A stretch of DNA of 32,009 nt from Methylacidiphilales bacterium (GTDB taxonomy: Bacteria > Verrucomicrobiota > Verrucomicrobiia > Methylacidiphilales > UBA1321): assembly GCA_021272165.1 (NCBI GenBank), contig JAJSLK010000026.1:1-32009 (forward strand). Reading direction: 5' to 3'. Made by a program: the position numbers and the translations under genes. Of this stretch, positions 15,411 to 25,600 are shown piece after piece. The notes under the pieces were generated by a model. The model ran no database searches. It saw only the letters and a list, made by a program, of their open reading frames with translations, and was not told the DNA's origin. Numbering within the stretch: the stretch's first letter is position 1; each line of letters opens with the position of its first letter.

Positions 15411-16304
15411 CTAAGCAACCTTTTCGGCCGCTTCCGTCGCGCGGACGGTATTGCTCAGCAGCATCGCGATGGTCATTGGGCCGACGCCGCCAGGATTCGG
15501 CGTAATCGCCCCGGCCACTTGCCGCACCGCCTCAAAATCGACATCGCCGACCAGCCGGTAGCCGTTTTTGGCCTGCGGATCATCGATGCGATTTACGCCG
15601 ACATCGATCACGACCGCGCCTGGCTTCACCATATCGGCCTTCACGAAATGGGCCTGGCCCATCGCGGCGATCAGGATATCGGCGCGGCGGCAATGGGTGG
15701 GAATATTTTTGCTGCGGGAATGGAGCAGCGTCACGGTCGCGTCCGCGTGCTTCTCCTTTTGCAGGAGAATCGCCGCCATCGGTTTGCCGACGATGTTGCC
15801 GCGTCCCAGGATGACCACTTCGGCTCCGCTGATCGGCACGTTGGTGCGGATCAGAAGCTCATGGACGCCTGCCGGGGTGCAGGGCTTGAAAAGAGGATTC
15901 TGGCCGAGCAGAAGTTTGCCGACGTTGACGGGATGAAAGCCGTCGACGTCCTTGCGGTAATCAATGGCGCTGAAAATCTCCTCCTCGCGGATCTGTTTCG
16001 GCAGCGGCGCCTGGACGAGGATGCCATGGACCTTTGGATCGCGGTTCAGCTTGTCGATCAGCGTCATCAACTCGGCCTGCGGCGTTTTTTCGTCGAGCAC
16101 CACCGTCTCGGAACGGATGCCGAGCTCCTCCGCCTTCGCACCTTTCATGCGCACATAGGCGCGCGAGGCCGGGTCCTCGCCCACGCGCACGAAGGTGATC
16201 CCCGGAACGATTCCCTTGGCGCACAACGCATCGGTTCGGGCTTTGGTTTCGGAATGGATTTGGGCGGAGATCGCCTTGCCGTCGATGAGTTGCGCGGTGG
16301 ACAT
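15411..16304 (-). CDS. folD: Methylenetetrahydrofolate dehydrogenase / methenyltetrahydrofolate cyclohydrolase
   Basis: A 297-residue bifunctional enzyme interconverting 5,10-methylene- and 10-formyl-tetrahydrofolate in one-carbon metabolism. Tyr50 and Lys54 (AYVRMK) match the catalytic YXXXK of the cyclohydrolase. PLPKQI, KDVDGFHP, GRGNIVGKP (NADP loop, usually GRSxIVGxP) and TPNPGGVGPMT are family signatures. Length is normal. The ATG has no ribosome-binding site; a promoter ends 6 nt before it. It is divergent from the DUF362 gene and followed by the toxin-antitoxin pair. Confidence 0.96.
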   Translation of the reverse strand: MSTAQLIDGKAISAQIHSETKARTDALCAKGIVPGITFVRVGEDPASRAYVRMKGAKAEELGIRSETVVLDEKTPQAELMTLIDKLNRDPKVHGILVQAPLPKQIREEEIFSAIDYRKDVDGFHPVNVGKLLLGQNPLFKPCTPAGVHELLIRTNVPISGAEVVILGRGNIVGKPMAAILLQKEKHADATVTLLHSRSKNIPTHCRRADILIAAMGQAHFVKADMVKPGAVVIDVGVNRIDDPQAKNGYRLVGDVDFEAVRQVAGAITPNPGGVGPMTIAMLLSNTVRATEAAEKVA

Positions 16305-16310
16305 GGAGCA

Positions 16311-16339
16311 AGTTTAGGTCATCGCATCCGGCAGCTCAA
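16311..16339 (-). promoter_or_regulatory. folD promoter, probably giving a leaderless mRNA
   Basis: On the minus strand TTGAGC (16339-16334), a 17-nt spacer and TAAACT (16316-16311) form a good sigma70-type promoter. Only 6 nt (TGCTCC) separate the -10 from the ATG, so transcription would begin at the start codon. No ribosome-binding site is present, in agreement. Confidence 0.55.
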
Positions 16340-16394
16340 GATCGGTGCGCAATTATGGTGCATCCGCGGCCGGGTTTGGTAATTTGACCCTTCG

Positions 16395-17561
16395 ATGAAT
16401 CGCCTCCGGATTCCCGCCGCCGCTCTGGCCGCGGGCCTGTTATTGTCCAATTCATCGCTTCTTTTGGCGCAGGGCGATTCGTTCTCGCCCGTCGTCGTCA
16501 TGGAAAATCCCGGGGTCGTGCAGCGCTTCGCCGTCGACGACGAAGCGGTGCGGCAAATGGTCAACAGCACCTTGCTCAAACTCACCAGCGCCTCCGATCC
16601 GGCCACGGCATGGACGCGCCTCGGCATCACGCCGCAGGACATCGTCGGCATCAAGATCACCACCGCGGGCGGGCCGCTGCTCTCCACGCACCGGCCCATT
16701 GTCGAGACCGTCTGCGCCGGGCTCGAGGCCGCCGGGGTACCTCCCTCCCACATCATCATTTGGGACAAGGACGGCGCCGACATGCGCTATGCCGGCTACA
16801 CGCCGACCTCTGCGACCGATACCCATGTCGGCGTCGCCTCGGTTTTTCCCGGCACCGGCTATGATCCCTCCGAGATCTACAAAAGCGGTGTATTGGGGAC
16901 CCTGATCTGGGGTGATTCGGAATTTGTGCGACACGATCCTCTGGAAGATCTGACCCAGGCCGCCAACAACGCGGTCCAGCGCCATGGTTACAGTGAAAAC
17001 ACGATGGGTGGCGGCACGCTTCCCGGCGGCGATCCGCTGACCAGCGGAACTTCCAGCGCGCCGCAGACCAGCAACAATTCCCATTACGCCCGGTTGGTCA
17101 CGACCCTTTGCACCAAGCTCATCAATATTCCGGTGCTGACCGACAATTCGTACGTCGGCATCAACGGCTGCATGGCCAGCCTCGCCCTGGCCAGCGTCGA
17201 CAACAACCGGCGTTTCGAGGGCGACCCGGCCTATGGTGATCCCGCCATCTGCGAAATCCTCGACAAGGACGTTTTCCGCCGCAAGGTGGTCGTCCATATT
17301 CTCGACGCCCTGGTGGCCCAGTACGCCGGCGGCCCGCGCTTCGATCCGCAGTTCACGAAATCGATCGGCGCGATCTATGTCAGCCGCGACCCGGTGGCCA
17401 TCGATTCGCTCGTGCTCAAGCGGCTGGAGGAATGGCGCGCCGCGGACAAGAACGGCCGCATCGATCCTATCGGCAAAACTGGCAGCCATGTCCATACCGC
17501 CACATTTTACAATCTTGGCACGGACGATCCGCACCGGATCCAACTCGTGAGGCTGCCATGA
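16395..17561 (+). CDS. Exported DUF362 family protein
   Basis: A 388-residue protein with a signal peptide (about residues 1-25, ending LLLAQ). The mature part contains the DUF362 pattern: DIVGIKITTAGGPLLSTHRPIVE, IIIWDKDGADM, a central segment rich in Asn/Ser/Thr, and KSIGAIYVSRDPVAIDS near the end. The function of this exported DUF362 type is not established; there is no CxxCxxC ferredoxin motif of the kind fused to some relatives. It is divergent from folD, and its TGA overlaps the mazG ATG by 4 bp, so the two are probably co-translated despite no obvious functional link. Confidence 0.82.
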   Translation: MNRLRIPAAALAAGLLLSNSSLLLAQGDSFSPVVVMENPGVVQRFAVDDEAVRQMVNSTLLKLTSASDPATAWTRLGITPQDIVGIKITTAGGPLLSTHRPIVETVCAGLEAAGVPPSHIIIWDKDGADMRYAGYTPTSATDTHVGVASVFPGTGYDPSEIYKSGVLGTLIWGDSEFVRHDPLEDLTQAANNAVQRHGYSENTMGGGTLPGGDPLTSGTSSAPQTSNNSHYARLVTTLCTKLINIPVLTDNSYVGINGCMASLALASVDNNRRFEGDPAYGDPAICEILDKDVFRRKVVVHILDALVAQYAGGPRFDPQFTKSIGAIYVSRDPVAIDSLVLKRLEEWRAADKNGRIDPIGKTGSHVHTATFYNLGTDDPHRIQLVRLP

Positions 17562-18388
17562 GCGAAGGAGGCCCCGCCATCGAGCGGCTGCTCGACCTGA
17601 TGGCGCGCCTGCGTGCGCCCGACGGCTGTCCCTGGGACCGCGAGCAGACCCCCGCGACACTCAAGCCCCAGATGCTGGAGGAATGCTACGAGGTGTTGGA
17701 GGCGATCGACTCCGGTTCGCCGGGACACCTGACCGAGGAGCTGGGCGACCTGCTGCTCCATGTCGTTTTTCAGGCCCAGATCGCGCGGGAGAAGGGCGAT
17801 TTCACTTTTGCCGACGTGGCCAAGGGCATCGCCGACAAACTGGTCCGGCGTCATCCCCACGTCTTCGGAATCGAAAAAGTCGCCGACGCGGCCAATGTCG
17901 TCACCCTCTGGCACCAGTTGAAGAAGGCCGAGAAACCGGAGCGCCAAAGCGCCCTGGACGGTGTGCCCCGCGCCCTGCCGGCCCTGATGCGGGCCGAGGC
18001 GCTGCAAAAGAAGGCCCGCAATGTCGGCTTCGACTGGCCCAATGCTCAGGGCGCGCTGGAGAAAGTGCGCGAGGAAATCGCCGAGGTGACCGCCGAAATC
18101 GAATCAGATATCGAAGCCGCCGCGGCCAAAGGCACGAAGACGAGGGGAAGCGCGAAGACAATGGAGGAGCTGGGGGACCTTCTTTTTGCCATTGTTAATT
18201 TGACCCGCCATCTCAAGCTCGATGCCGAGGAGTTGCTGACCGGAGCCAACGACAAGTTCGTCCGGCGCTTTCAGGCGGTGGAAGAGAAGATCAAGGCAAA
18301 GGGAAAAGCCCTGCAAGATTGCTCTTTGGAGGAGCTGGATTCGGTCTGGAACCAGGTAAAAATAGAAAGTAATCCACGGGAATTTTAA
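17558..18388 (+). CDS. mazG: Nucleoside triphosphate pyrophosphohydrolase
   Basis: A 276-residue protein with two MazG domains. The first has EECYEVLEAI (from residue 41) and EELGDLLLHVVFQA; the second has EKVREEIAEV and MEELGDLLFAIVNL. These are the EExxE and ExxD metal sites of all-alpha NTP pyrophosphatases, which hydrolyse (d)NTPs to monophosphates and clean non-canonical nucleotides. Signatures APDGCPWDREQT and RRHPHVFG are canonical for E. coli-type MazG. GAGG precedes the ATG at 17558, which overlaps the DUF362 stop as ATGA. A longer frame from 17432 runs within the upstream gene and is not used. Confidence 0.95.
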   Translation: MSEGGPAIERLLDLMARLRAPDGCPWDREQTPATLKPQMLEECYEVLEAIDSGSPGHLTEELGDLLLHVVFQAQIAREKGDFTFADVAKGIADKLVRRHPHVFGIEKVADAANVVTLWHQLKKAEKPERQSALDGVPRALPALMRAEALQKKARNVGFDWPNAQGALEKVREEIAEVTAEIESDIEAAAAKGTKTRGSAKTMEELGDLLFAIVNLTRHLKLDAEELLTGANDKFVRRFQAVEEKIKAKGKALQDCSLEELDSVWNQVKIESNPREF

Positions 18389-18413
18389 GCTTTATCATTA
18401 AAGCTAATTTCCT

Positions 18414-18442
18414 TTGACCTGACGGATTCATCGCCCTAAAAA
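18414..18442 (+). promoter_or_regulatory. accBC promoter
   Basis: TTGACC (18414-18419), a 17-nt spacer and TAAAAA (18437-18442) form a good sigma70-type promoter. Its start near 18449 would give a leader of about 30 nt before the accB ATG at 18481. Just upstream, AGCTTTA-TCAT-TAAAGCT (18388-18405) is a small AT-rich hairpin after mazG, possibly a weak terminator. Confidence 0.6.
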
Positions 18443-18451
18443 TTAGACTGC

Positions 18452-18470
18452 GCGATTGTCACTCAATCGC
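18452..18470 (+). promoter_or_regulatory. Hairpin in the accB 5' leader
   Basis: GCGATTG-TCACT-CAATCGC is a perfect 7-bp stem with a 5-nt loop. It lies between the predicted transcription start and the accB ATG, ending 10 nt before it, where a ribosome-binding site is expected but missing. It could control accBC translation. Confidence 0.45.
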
Positions 18471-18480
18471 CTTATTGCCT

Positions 18481-18969
18481 ATGGACCTCAAGGAAATTAA
18501 AGCCGTCATCGACCTGATGACGCGAAATGGGCTCTCCGAGTTTGAGCTGGAAAAGGGCGACTTCAAACTGCGCGTCAAGCGAGGGCCGGCGGGCGAATGG
18601 ATTACCAGCACAACCCCCGTGGCTGCTCCTGTTCCGGTCATTCAGCAGGCCCCGATGGCGATGATCCCAGCTCCAGCCGTCGCGCCCGCTCAGGCAACGC
18701 CTGCCGCCGCCCCCGCTTCCGGCGCCGGGCTGGCCCAGATCGTTTCGCCCATGGTCGGAACCTTCTATCGCGCGCCTTCCCCCGACTCAAATTCCTACAT
18801 CGAGCCCGGCCAGGAAGTACAGGAAGACACCGTCGTCTGCATCATTGAGGCGATGAAAGTGATGAACGAAATCAAAGCCGAGACCCGCGGTGTGATCGTT
18901 GACGTCCTCGCCCAAAACGGCAAGCCAGTTGAATTCGGCAAGCCCCTCTTCTCCGTCCGGCCCGTGTAA
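18481..18969 (+). CDS. accB: Biotin carboxyl carrier protein of acetyl-CoA carboxylase
   Basis: A 162-residue carrier subunit. The N-terminal part (DLKEIKAVIDLMTRNGLSEFELEKGD) is typical of AccB. A Pro/Ala-rich flexible linker (about 45-80) follows, then the biotinyl domain with EAMKVMNEI, where Lys126 is biotinylated. It works with AccC, encoded directly downstream, in the first step of fatty-acid synthesis. The ATG at 18481 is preferred over a TTG two codons earlier. No ribosome-binding site is evident; a leader hairpin precedes it. Confidence 0.96.
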   Translation: MDLKEIKAVIDLMTRNGLSEFELEKGDFKLRVKRGPAGEWITSTTPVAAPVPVIQQAPMAMIPAPAVAPAQATPAAAPASGAGLAQIVSPMVGTFYRAPSPDSNSYIEPGQEVQEDTVVCIIEAMKVMNEIKAETRGVIVDVLAQNGKPVEFGKPLFSVRPV

Positions 18970-18999
18970 GCGCGGTCAGCGCAAGTTACCCGACCCGTC

Positions 19000-20373
<1,374 letters not shown>

Positions 20374-20419
20374 GCTGTTTTTTTGACGGTCCTGCGGTAA
20401 AGTATCTCTCAACCTCCGT

Positions 20420-20501
20420 CATCCTGAGCCTGTCGAAGAATCAGCCGCCTTATCATTCCGCCTGACCGTTCGGAAGCTAATCCCTCGACAAGCTCGGGAT
20501 G
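20420..20501. repeat. REP-type hairpin element
   Basis: CATCCTGAGCCTGTCGA (20420-20436) pairs with TCGACAAGCTCGGGATG (20485-20501) at 15 of 17 positions plus one G-U. A small inner stem TTCCG/CGGAA (20456-20460/20471-20475) lies between. The arm is very like the TCATCCTGAGC-N-TGTCGAAGGAT repeats found in many bacterial genomes. It lies between accC and thiE and may also stop transcription from accC. An ATG at 20499 lies inside it. Confidence 0.7.
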
Positions 20502-20525
20502 CCAGAATCTTGGGACTGCAATGTT

Positions 20526-21188
20526 ATGGGTAAACCGCACGATCATCTTCATCAGCGCCTCGCCCGGCTCGCTCCGGCCCGTCTCTACGCCATTGTCGAT
20601 ACCGGCTATGTCGAGCTGTCTCGCGTGCCCTTTGTCACGGAACAACTGGTCCGGGGCGGCGTCGATTTGATCCAGTTCCGTGCGAAGAAGCAGGCACACG
20701 GGGAAGTTGCGGAGCTGGGCAAACAGATGCGGCGACTCATTCCGCCTGCCGGCCCCCTCTTCATCCTGAACGATCATCCCCATCTCGTCGCGGAGATCGG
20801 CGCGGACGGAATTCATGTCGGGCAGGATGATCTGCCCGTCGCCGAGGCGCGGCGTCAGGCCGGGGAGGGGAGCATCGTCGGGAAATCAACTCACAGCCTC
20901 GACCAAGCCATCGCGGCGGAGAAGGAAGGCGCTGATTACATCGGCGTCGGGCCGATTTTTGCGACGCCGACCAAGCCCGACTACGTGCCGGTTGGGCCGC
21001 CGCTGATTGGGAAAGTCGCGGCCGCCGTACGTGTTCCTCAATTCTGCATCGGCGGGGTCAACGAATCGACTTTGCCCGAAGTGCTGACCGCCGGGGCGAA
21101 GCGTGTCGTCATCGTTTCCGCTCTTCTGAAAAGCCAGGACATCCCGGCTTATTGCCGGCGGGTGAGGGAGCAATTGGTCTCCCACTGA
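20526..21188 (+). CDS. thiE: Thiamine phosphate synthase
   Basis: A 220-residue TIM-barrel enzyme joining the thiazole and pyrimidine (HMP-PP) moieties to make thiamine phosphate. Motifs are RLYAIVD, LIQFRAKK, FILNDHPHLVAEIGADGIHVGQDDLP, VGKSTHSLDQA, GVGPIFATPTKPD (diphosphate loop) and CIGGVN. The frame can start at ATG 20499, but that lies within the REP hairpin; 20526 is preferred and still leaves a complete enzyme. No other thiamine genes and no TPP riboswitch are seen nearby, so the gene is isolated from its pathway. Confidence 0.93.
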   Translation: MGKPHDHLHQRLARLAPARLYAIVDTGYVELSRVPFVTEQLVRGGVDLIQFRAKKQAHGEVAELGKQMRRLIPPAGPLFILNDHPHLVAEIGADGIHVGQDDLPVAEARRQAGEGSIVGKSTHSLDQAIAAEKEGADYIGVGPIFATPTKPDYVPVGPPLIGKVAAAVRVPQFCIGGVNESTLPEVLTAGAKRVVIVSALLKSQDIPAYCRRVREQLVSH

Positions 21189-21207
21189 CAACGGTAGAAG
21201 TGGGACG

Positions 21208-21250
21208 GCGCATTTCTGACTTCTCACTTTCTCCTTCTTCCTTCTTACTT
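21208..21250 (+). other. Polypyrimidine tract before the PfkB kinase gene
   Basis: The 67-bp gap between thiE and the kinase gene contains a long C/T-rich run (about 21216-21248) with few purines. It leaves no ribosome-binding site for the kinase ATG at 21256. I see no hairpin or promoter in it; its role is unknown. Confidence 0.4.
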
Positions 21251-21255
21251 GTCGA

Positions 21256-22155
21256 ATGCCTGTACTCGTAGTCGGTTCCATCGCCCTCGATCACATCAAG
21301 ACTCCCACTGCGGAGCATAGCCAGTTGCTCGGTGGTTCCGCTTCCTATGCCGCCGTCGCGGCCAGCTTTTTCGGCCCGGTCCGTCTCGTCGGTGTGGTCG
21401 GCGACGACTTCCCGCCCCAGCACCGGCAGCTCTTCGCCGACCGCAAGATCGACCTGGAAGGCCTGGAAGTGGCGGCGGGCCAGACCTTCTGCTGGTCAGG
21501 TGAGTACGAGCTGAACATGAACAACCGGCGTACGCTGTCAGTCGCGCTAAATGTCTTCGAAAAATTCTCGCCCAAGCTGCCCGAATCCTACCGGAATACG
21601 CCTTACGTTCTGCTCGGCAATATCGCGCCGTCGCTCCAGCGGATGGTCTGCGACCAGATCCGGAACCCCAAGTTTGTCATCGCCGACACGATGGATCTCT
21701 GGATCGGAATGGCCCGCGCCGACCTGCTCGATCTGATCAAAAAAGTCGACATGCTCATCCTCAACGACAGCGAAGCCAAACAGTTGGTCGAGGACGAAAA
21801 CCTGATCAAGGCAGGGCGCAAAATCGCCTCGCTGGGGCCGCGCTACGTCGCGGTCAAGAAGGGCGAGCACGGCTGCCTCCTCTTCGGCCGCGACGGCGAA
21901 TTCTTCAGCACCGGCGCCTATCCGCTGGAGCAGATTCACGATCCGACCGGGGCTGGCGACAGTTTCGCGGGTGGCGTCATCGGTCATCTCGCCCGCACCG
22001 ACGACATCTCGTTCGCCAATCTCAAGGAAGCCATCATTCAGGGCACGCTCGTCGCCTCCTTCTGTTGCGAGGAATTCAGCCTGCGCCGGCTGGAAAAATT
22101 GCGCGCGGAGGAGATCGCCGAACGGCGCCAGGCCTTCGGCGGTTATATCGCATAA
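21256..22155 (+). CDS. PfkB-family (ribokinase-like) sugar or nucleoside kinase
   Basis: A 299-residue kinase. The N-terminal VLVVGSIALDHI, LLGGSASYAAVAASFFG and C-terminal DPTGAGDSFAGGVIGHLA (catalytic Asp in GAGD) are PfkB signatures. LNDSEAKQLV is the family's NxxE-type metal-binding segment. The substrate cannot be assigned: nucleosides, ribose, fructose and others are all possible. It follows thiE by 67 bp; ThiD-like kinases belong to the same fold, but this sequence is of the ribokinase/adenosine-kinase type and does not look like HMP kinase. yciH follows 17 bp downstream. Confidence 0.9.
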   Translation: MPVLVVGSIALDHIKTPTAEHSQLLGGSASYAAVAASFFGPVRLVGVVGDDFPPQHRQLFADRKIDLEGLEVAAGQTFCWSGEYELNMNNRRTLSVALNVFEKFSPKLPESYRNTPYVLLGNIAPSLQRMVCDQIRNPKFVIADTMDLWIGMARADLLDLIKKVDMLILNDSEAKQLVEDENLIKAGRKIASLGPRYVAVKKGEHGCLLFGRDGEFFSTGAYPLEQIHDPTGAGDSFAGGVIGHLARTDDISFANLKEAIIQGTLVASFCCEEFSLRRLEKLRAEEIAERRQAFGGYIA

Positions 22156-22172
22156 ATTTCATCCCGACCGGC

Positions 22173-22586
22173 ATGAAGTCGAATAAAAAGGTCGACGTTT
22201 CGGGTGCCAATTCGCCGCTCCAGCAGAATCCCTTCGCGATGCTGGGCGAGCTCGACGCGCTCAAAAACCTTCCGGCGCCCGCCCCGGTCCCGGTCGACGC
22301 GCCCAAACCCAAACCGGCCGCCCCGGCCAAATCCAGGGGACGTCTCATCCTTCGCCGCGAGACCAAGGACCGCGGCGGGAAGGTGGTCATGGTCATTTCC
22401 GGGCTGGCCGAGCTCCCCGGCGCCAACGCCGTCATGATCGGTAACCTGGCTAAGGAACTGAAAGGAAAACTCGGCTGCGGCGGGTCGTTCGACCGGCAGG
22501 AAATCGTCCTTCAGGGCGACCGTTGTGCCCAGGTTTGCGGTCTTTTGGAGGAAATGGGCTACCGGGTCGATGGGGTGCGGGCCTGA
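22173..22586 (+). CDS. yciH: SUI1/eIF1-like translation factor (YciH family)
   Basis: A 137-residue protein. The first 50 or so residues are polar then Pro/Ala-rich. The rest is a SUI1 domain: ILRRETKDRGGKVVMVISGL, LAKELKGKLGCGGSF, EIVLQGDRCAQV. Bacterial YciH resembles eukaryotic eIF1 and has been linked to start-site discrimination and stress-time translation; its role here is inferred. The ATG at 22173 is 17 bp after the kinase stop; a longer frame lies within the kinase gene and is not used. Presence of an initiation-fidelity factor is of interest because several genes here look leaderless. Confidence 0.88.
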   Translation: MKSNKKVDVSGANSPLQQNPFAMLGELDALKNLPAPAPVPVDAPKPKPAAPAKSRGRLILRRETKDRGGKVVMVISGLAELPGANAVMIGNLAKELKGKLGCGGSFDRQEIVLQGDRCAQVCGLLEEMGYRVDGVRA

Positions 22587-22657
22587 TTGTTATTCGCTGG
22601 TATAACGAGAGCCCCTTTTTTCGCCACGGCCAAGCTGAACCTGTGCTATAAACATCT

Positions 22658-25600
22658 GTGCCCAAACGGATCGAACCGCTCTCTTCCCGAGCCCAGATTG
22701 TTGCCAATCCCGCTCCGGAGGAGAAGGTCAACGGGGTCTCGCTCGCGCCGCCCCGGCGCCTGAGGCGTTCCCGCGGCGAACGAAACCAGCCGCCGAAGAA
22801 GAAGTGGTCCTTCTGGAAAAAGGTCTGGATCACGTTCCAGATCGGTGTGCTCATCGTGATCATTTTGGGCAGCGTCGCGGGCTACTTCATCTACGAAAAG
22901 GCATTGGTCTACTACGCCCGCGCCGAGACCTACGACCTGAAGAAGCTCGATGACCTGAATGTCACCTCAACTTTTTATGATGTTAACGGTGAGGAATTGG
23001 GACGTATTTTCGTCGAGGACCGCATTGTCCTGAAGCCCGACGAAATTCCCGACACCATGCGCGAGGCGGTCATGGCCGCCGAGGACCGCCGGTTCCGCGA
23101 TCACGGCGCCATCGATTACTGGGGCATCCTCCGCGCTATGCGCGAAAATCTGCTGAAGAAATCGCACGGCGTGCAGGGCGGTAGCACCATCGAGCAGCAA
23201 CTGGCCAAACACCTGATCGGCGATTTTTCGCGGACCATGGACCGCAAATTCCTGGAGGCCTTCGTCGCGATTCGGCTGGAGCAGAACTTCACGAAGGATC
23301 AGATCATGAATTATTACCTGAACCGGATTTATTTCGGGAAAGGTTACTTCGGGGTCGGCGCCGCGTCCCGCGGGTACTTCGGCAAGGAGGCCAGGGACCT
23401 GACCGTGCCCGAGTGCGCGCTGCTGGCGGGCATCATTCGCGCGCCGACCAGCTCGTCGCCGCGCGTTGATCTGATCAAGGCGAAGTGGCGCCGCGATGCC
23501 ACGCTTCGGCAGATGCTCGAGGAGGGTTACATCCAGAAGGATGAATACATCCGCTACGTCAACACGCCGGTCGCCATCCAGCCGGCCAAGCCGTCGGGAC
23601 TCCAGACCTTTGTCATGGCCGCGGCGGTGAAAGAGATGGAACAGATTTTGTCGATTGAAGGAACGGAAGAAATGCCCCAGGGGCTCACCGTCCACACCAA
23701 CATCGACCTGCGTCTGCAAAAGGTCATCGAGGACGAAATGAACCTGAAGCTCGGGCAGATCGAGAATTCCACGGCGGGCTCGGTTCAGGCCGGGCAGGCG
23801 CGGCCGCCATTGCAGGGCTCCGCGATTGTCGCCGATCTTGAAACCGGCCGCGTGCGGGCCTGGGTCGGCGGACGCGATTTCTCGAAAAGCCAGTTCGACC
23901 ACATCTCGATGGCCAAGCGTGAAAACGGCGCGTTGCTTCAGCCGGTTCTTTACGCGCTCGGTTTCGACCGGCTCAACCTGAGCCCGGCCTCGATGATCAA
24001 TTCGTCCTACATCGATCCGACGGTCTCGGCCACATCGGCCGATCTTGCGCTGGGCGATCCGATGGTCGATCTCGGCAAATGGTTTCTCTCCGTCCAGGAT
24101 GCGCTGGCCCTCGGCAACAAGGCGGCGGCAACACGCGTCGGGCTGCAACTCGGCGCGGGTCCGGTCACCAGTTGGCTGCGTCAGGCCGGGCTCGACCAGG
24201 CCCGCGTGCCCAACGACAAGCCGAACGTCTTTAATCCCGAGCCGATGACTTTGGGCGATGTCGCATCGCTCTATCAGGTCCTCGGCAACGACGGCGTGCA
24301 CCGGAAATTGAAGATCATTCAGTCGATCGAATCGCGCGCCGGCGAAATTCTCTACGACGATTCCAGGCCCGACCGCGAGGGCCATCAGGACGCCCTTCTC
24401 AACAACCTCGACGACCGGCAGATGACCCTCACGCTGCAAAACGCGCTCCGCTCCGGCCCAGCCCGGACGCTGACCCGCGATTATGATTTCCGTTCGGCCG
24501 TGGCCGGAATGCCCGGTTACTCGGAGGGCTACCGCGATGCCTGGTTTGTCGGCTACACACCGAAAATCCTGACCGGAGTCTGGGTTGGCTACGACGACTC
24601 GCGGCCCATCGGCGACAAGGACATTGCCATCCGCTCCGCCGTGCCGTTGTGGGGTGACATCATGCGGCAGATCGAGGCCCGTACGCCGACCGGTGGCCAG
24701 TTCTCCGTGCCCGCCGTGCTGAGCAAGGTCGAGATCGACCGCGCCACCGGCGGCCTGCGCGGTCTGGCCGGTCTTGCTCCCGCCCCCGGCGATATTTTCG
24801 TCTATCTCAAGAAAGAACAGGTCGATGCCGCCGATGGCCAGAGCAATCAGACGGCGCAGCAGCTTCAGGCGCCGCGCGAATGGTCCGACTGGCTGACCAC
24901 GATGTTCAACGAAGCGGATGAGACCGGCCTGTCGCCCGATCAGGTCATGGACGAGAACAAGCGCTCCAATCTCATCCCGGCCCTGGCCGAATACAAAATG
25001 CCCGGCCTGCGCGGTGACATTCTCTCCTCGGACGGAACGGTCTTCGCCACCACCACCGCTGAAAGAAATCTCGTCCTGGGCTGGCCCGCCGCTGACGAGG
25101 CCACGGTCGACGATGAAATCGTCCGCTGGATGCGCAGCCGTCTCGACGAGGTGCAGCAGGTCATCGGGATCAAAGTCGACGTCACCGATGCGAACCTGAT
25201 CGCCCAGTATCACGCGCAGCGTTACCAGCCCTTTCTCGTCCTGGAAAATGTCACGCCCGACCAGGTCAACAAGATCCAGTCGGCGGGACTCGAAAGCCGG
25301 GGCTTCGGCTTCCAGACTGCCCCGCTGCGCGCCTATCCGCACGGGCCCGAGCTGGCTCATGTGCTCGGTTATCTTTCGCGCAGCCAGCAACGCAACCGCG
25401 GAAAATATCTCAGCGGCGACGTGATCTACGACCGCTACAAGGGCGCCTCGGGCATTGAGGCGGTCGTCGACAAGGACCTGACCGGCAAGGACGGCCGCTT
25501 CATGATCTCGACCACGCCCGACGGCTACGCGCGTTCCGCCGTGGTGGCCGATCCAGCCGGTTATGGTAACAACGTCCGGCTCAGTATCGATTCCAGGATC

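Noticed and set aside
20374..20525. TPP riboswitch upstream of thiE
   Set aside because: CTGAG occurs, but only as part of the REP arm. The other conserved thi-box elements are missing.
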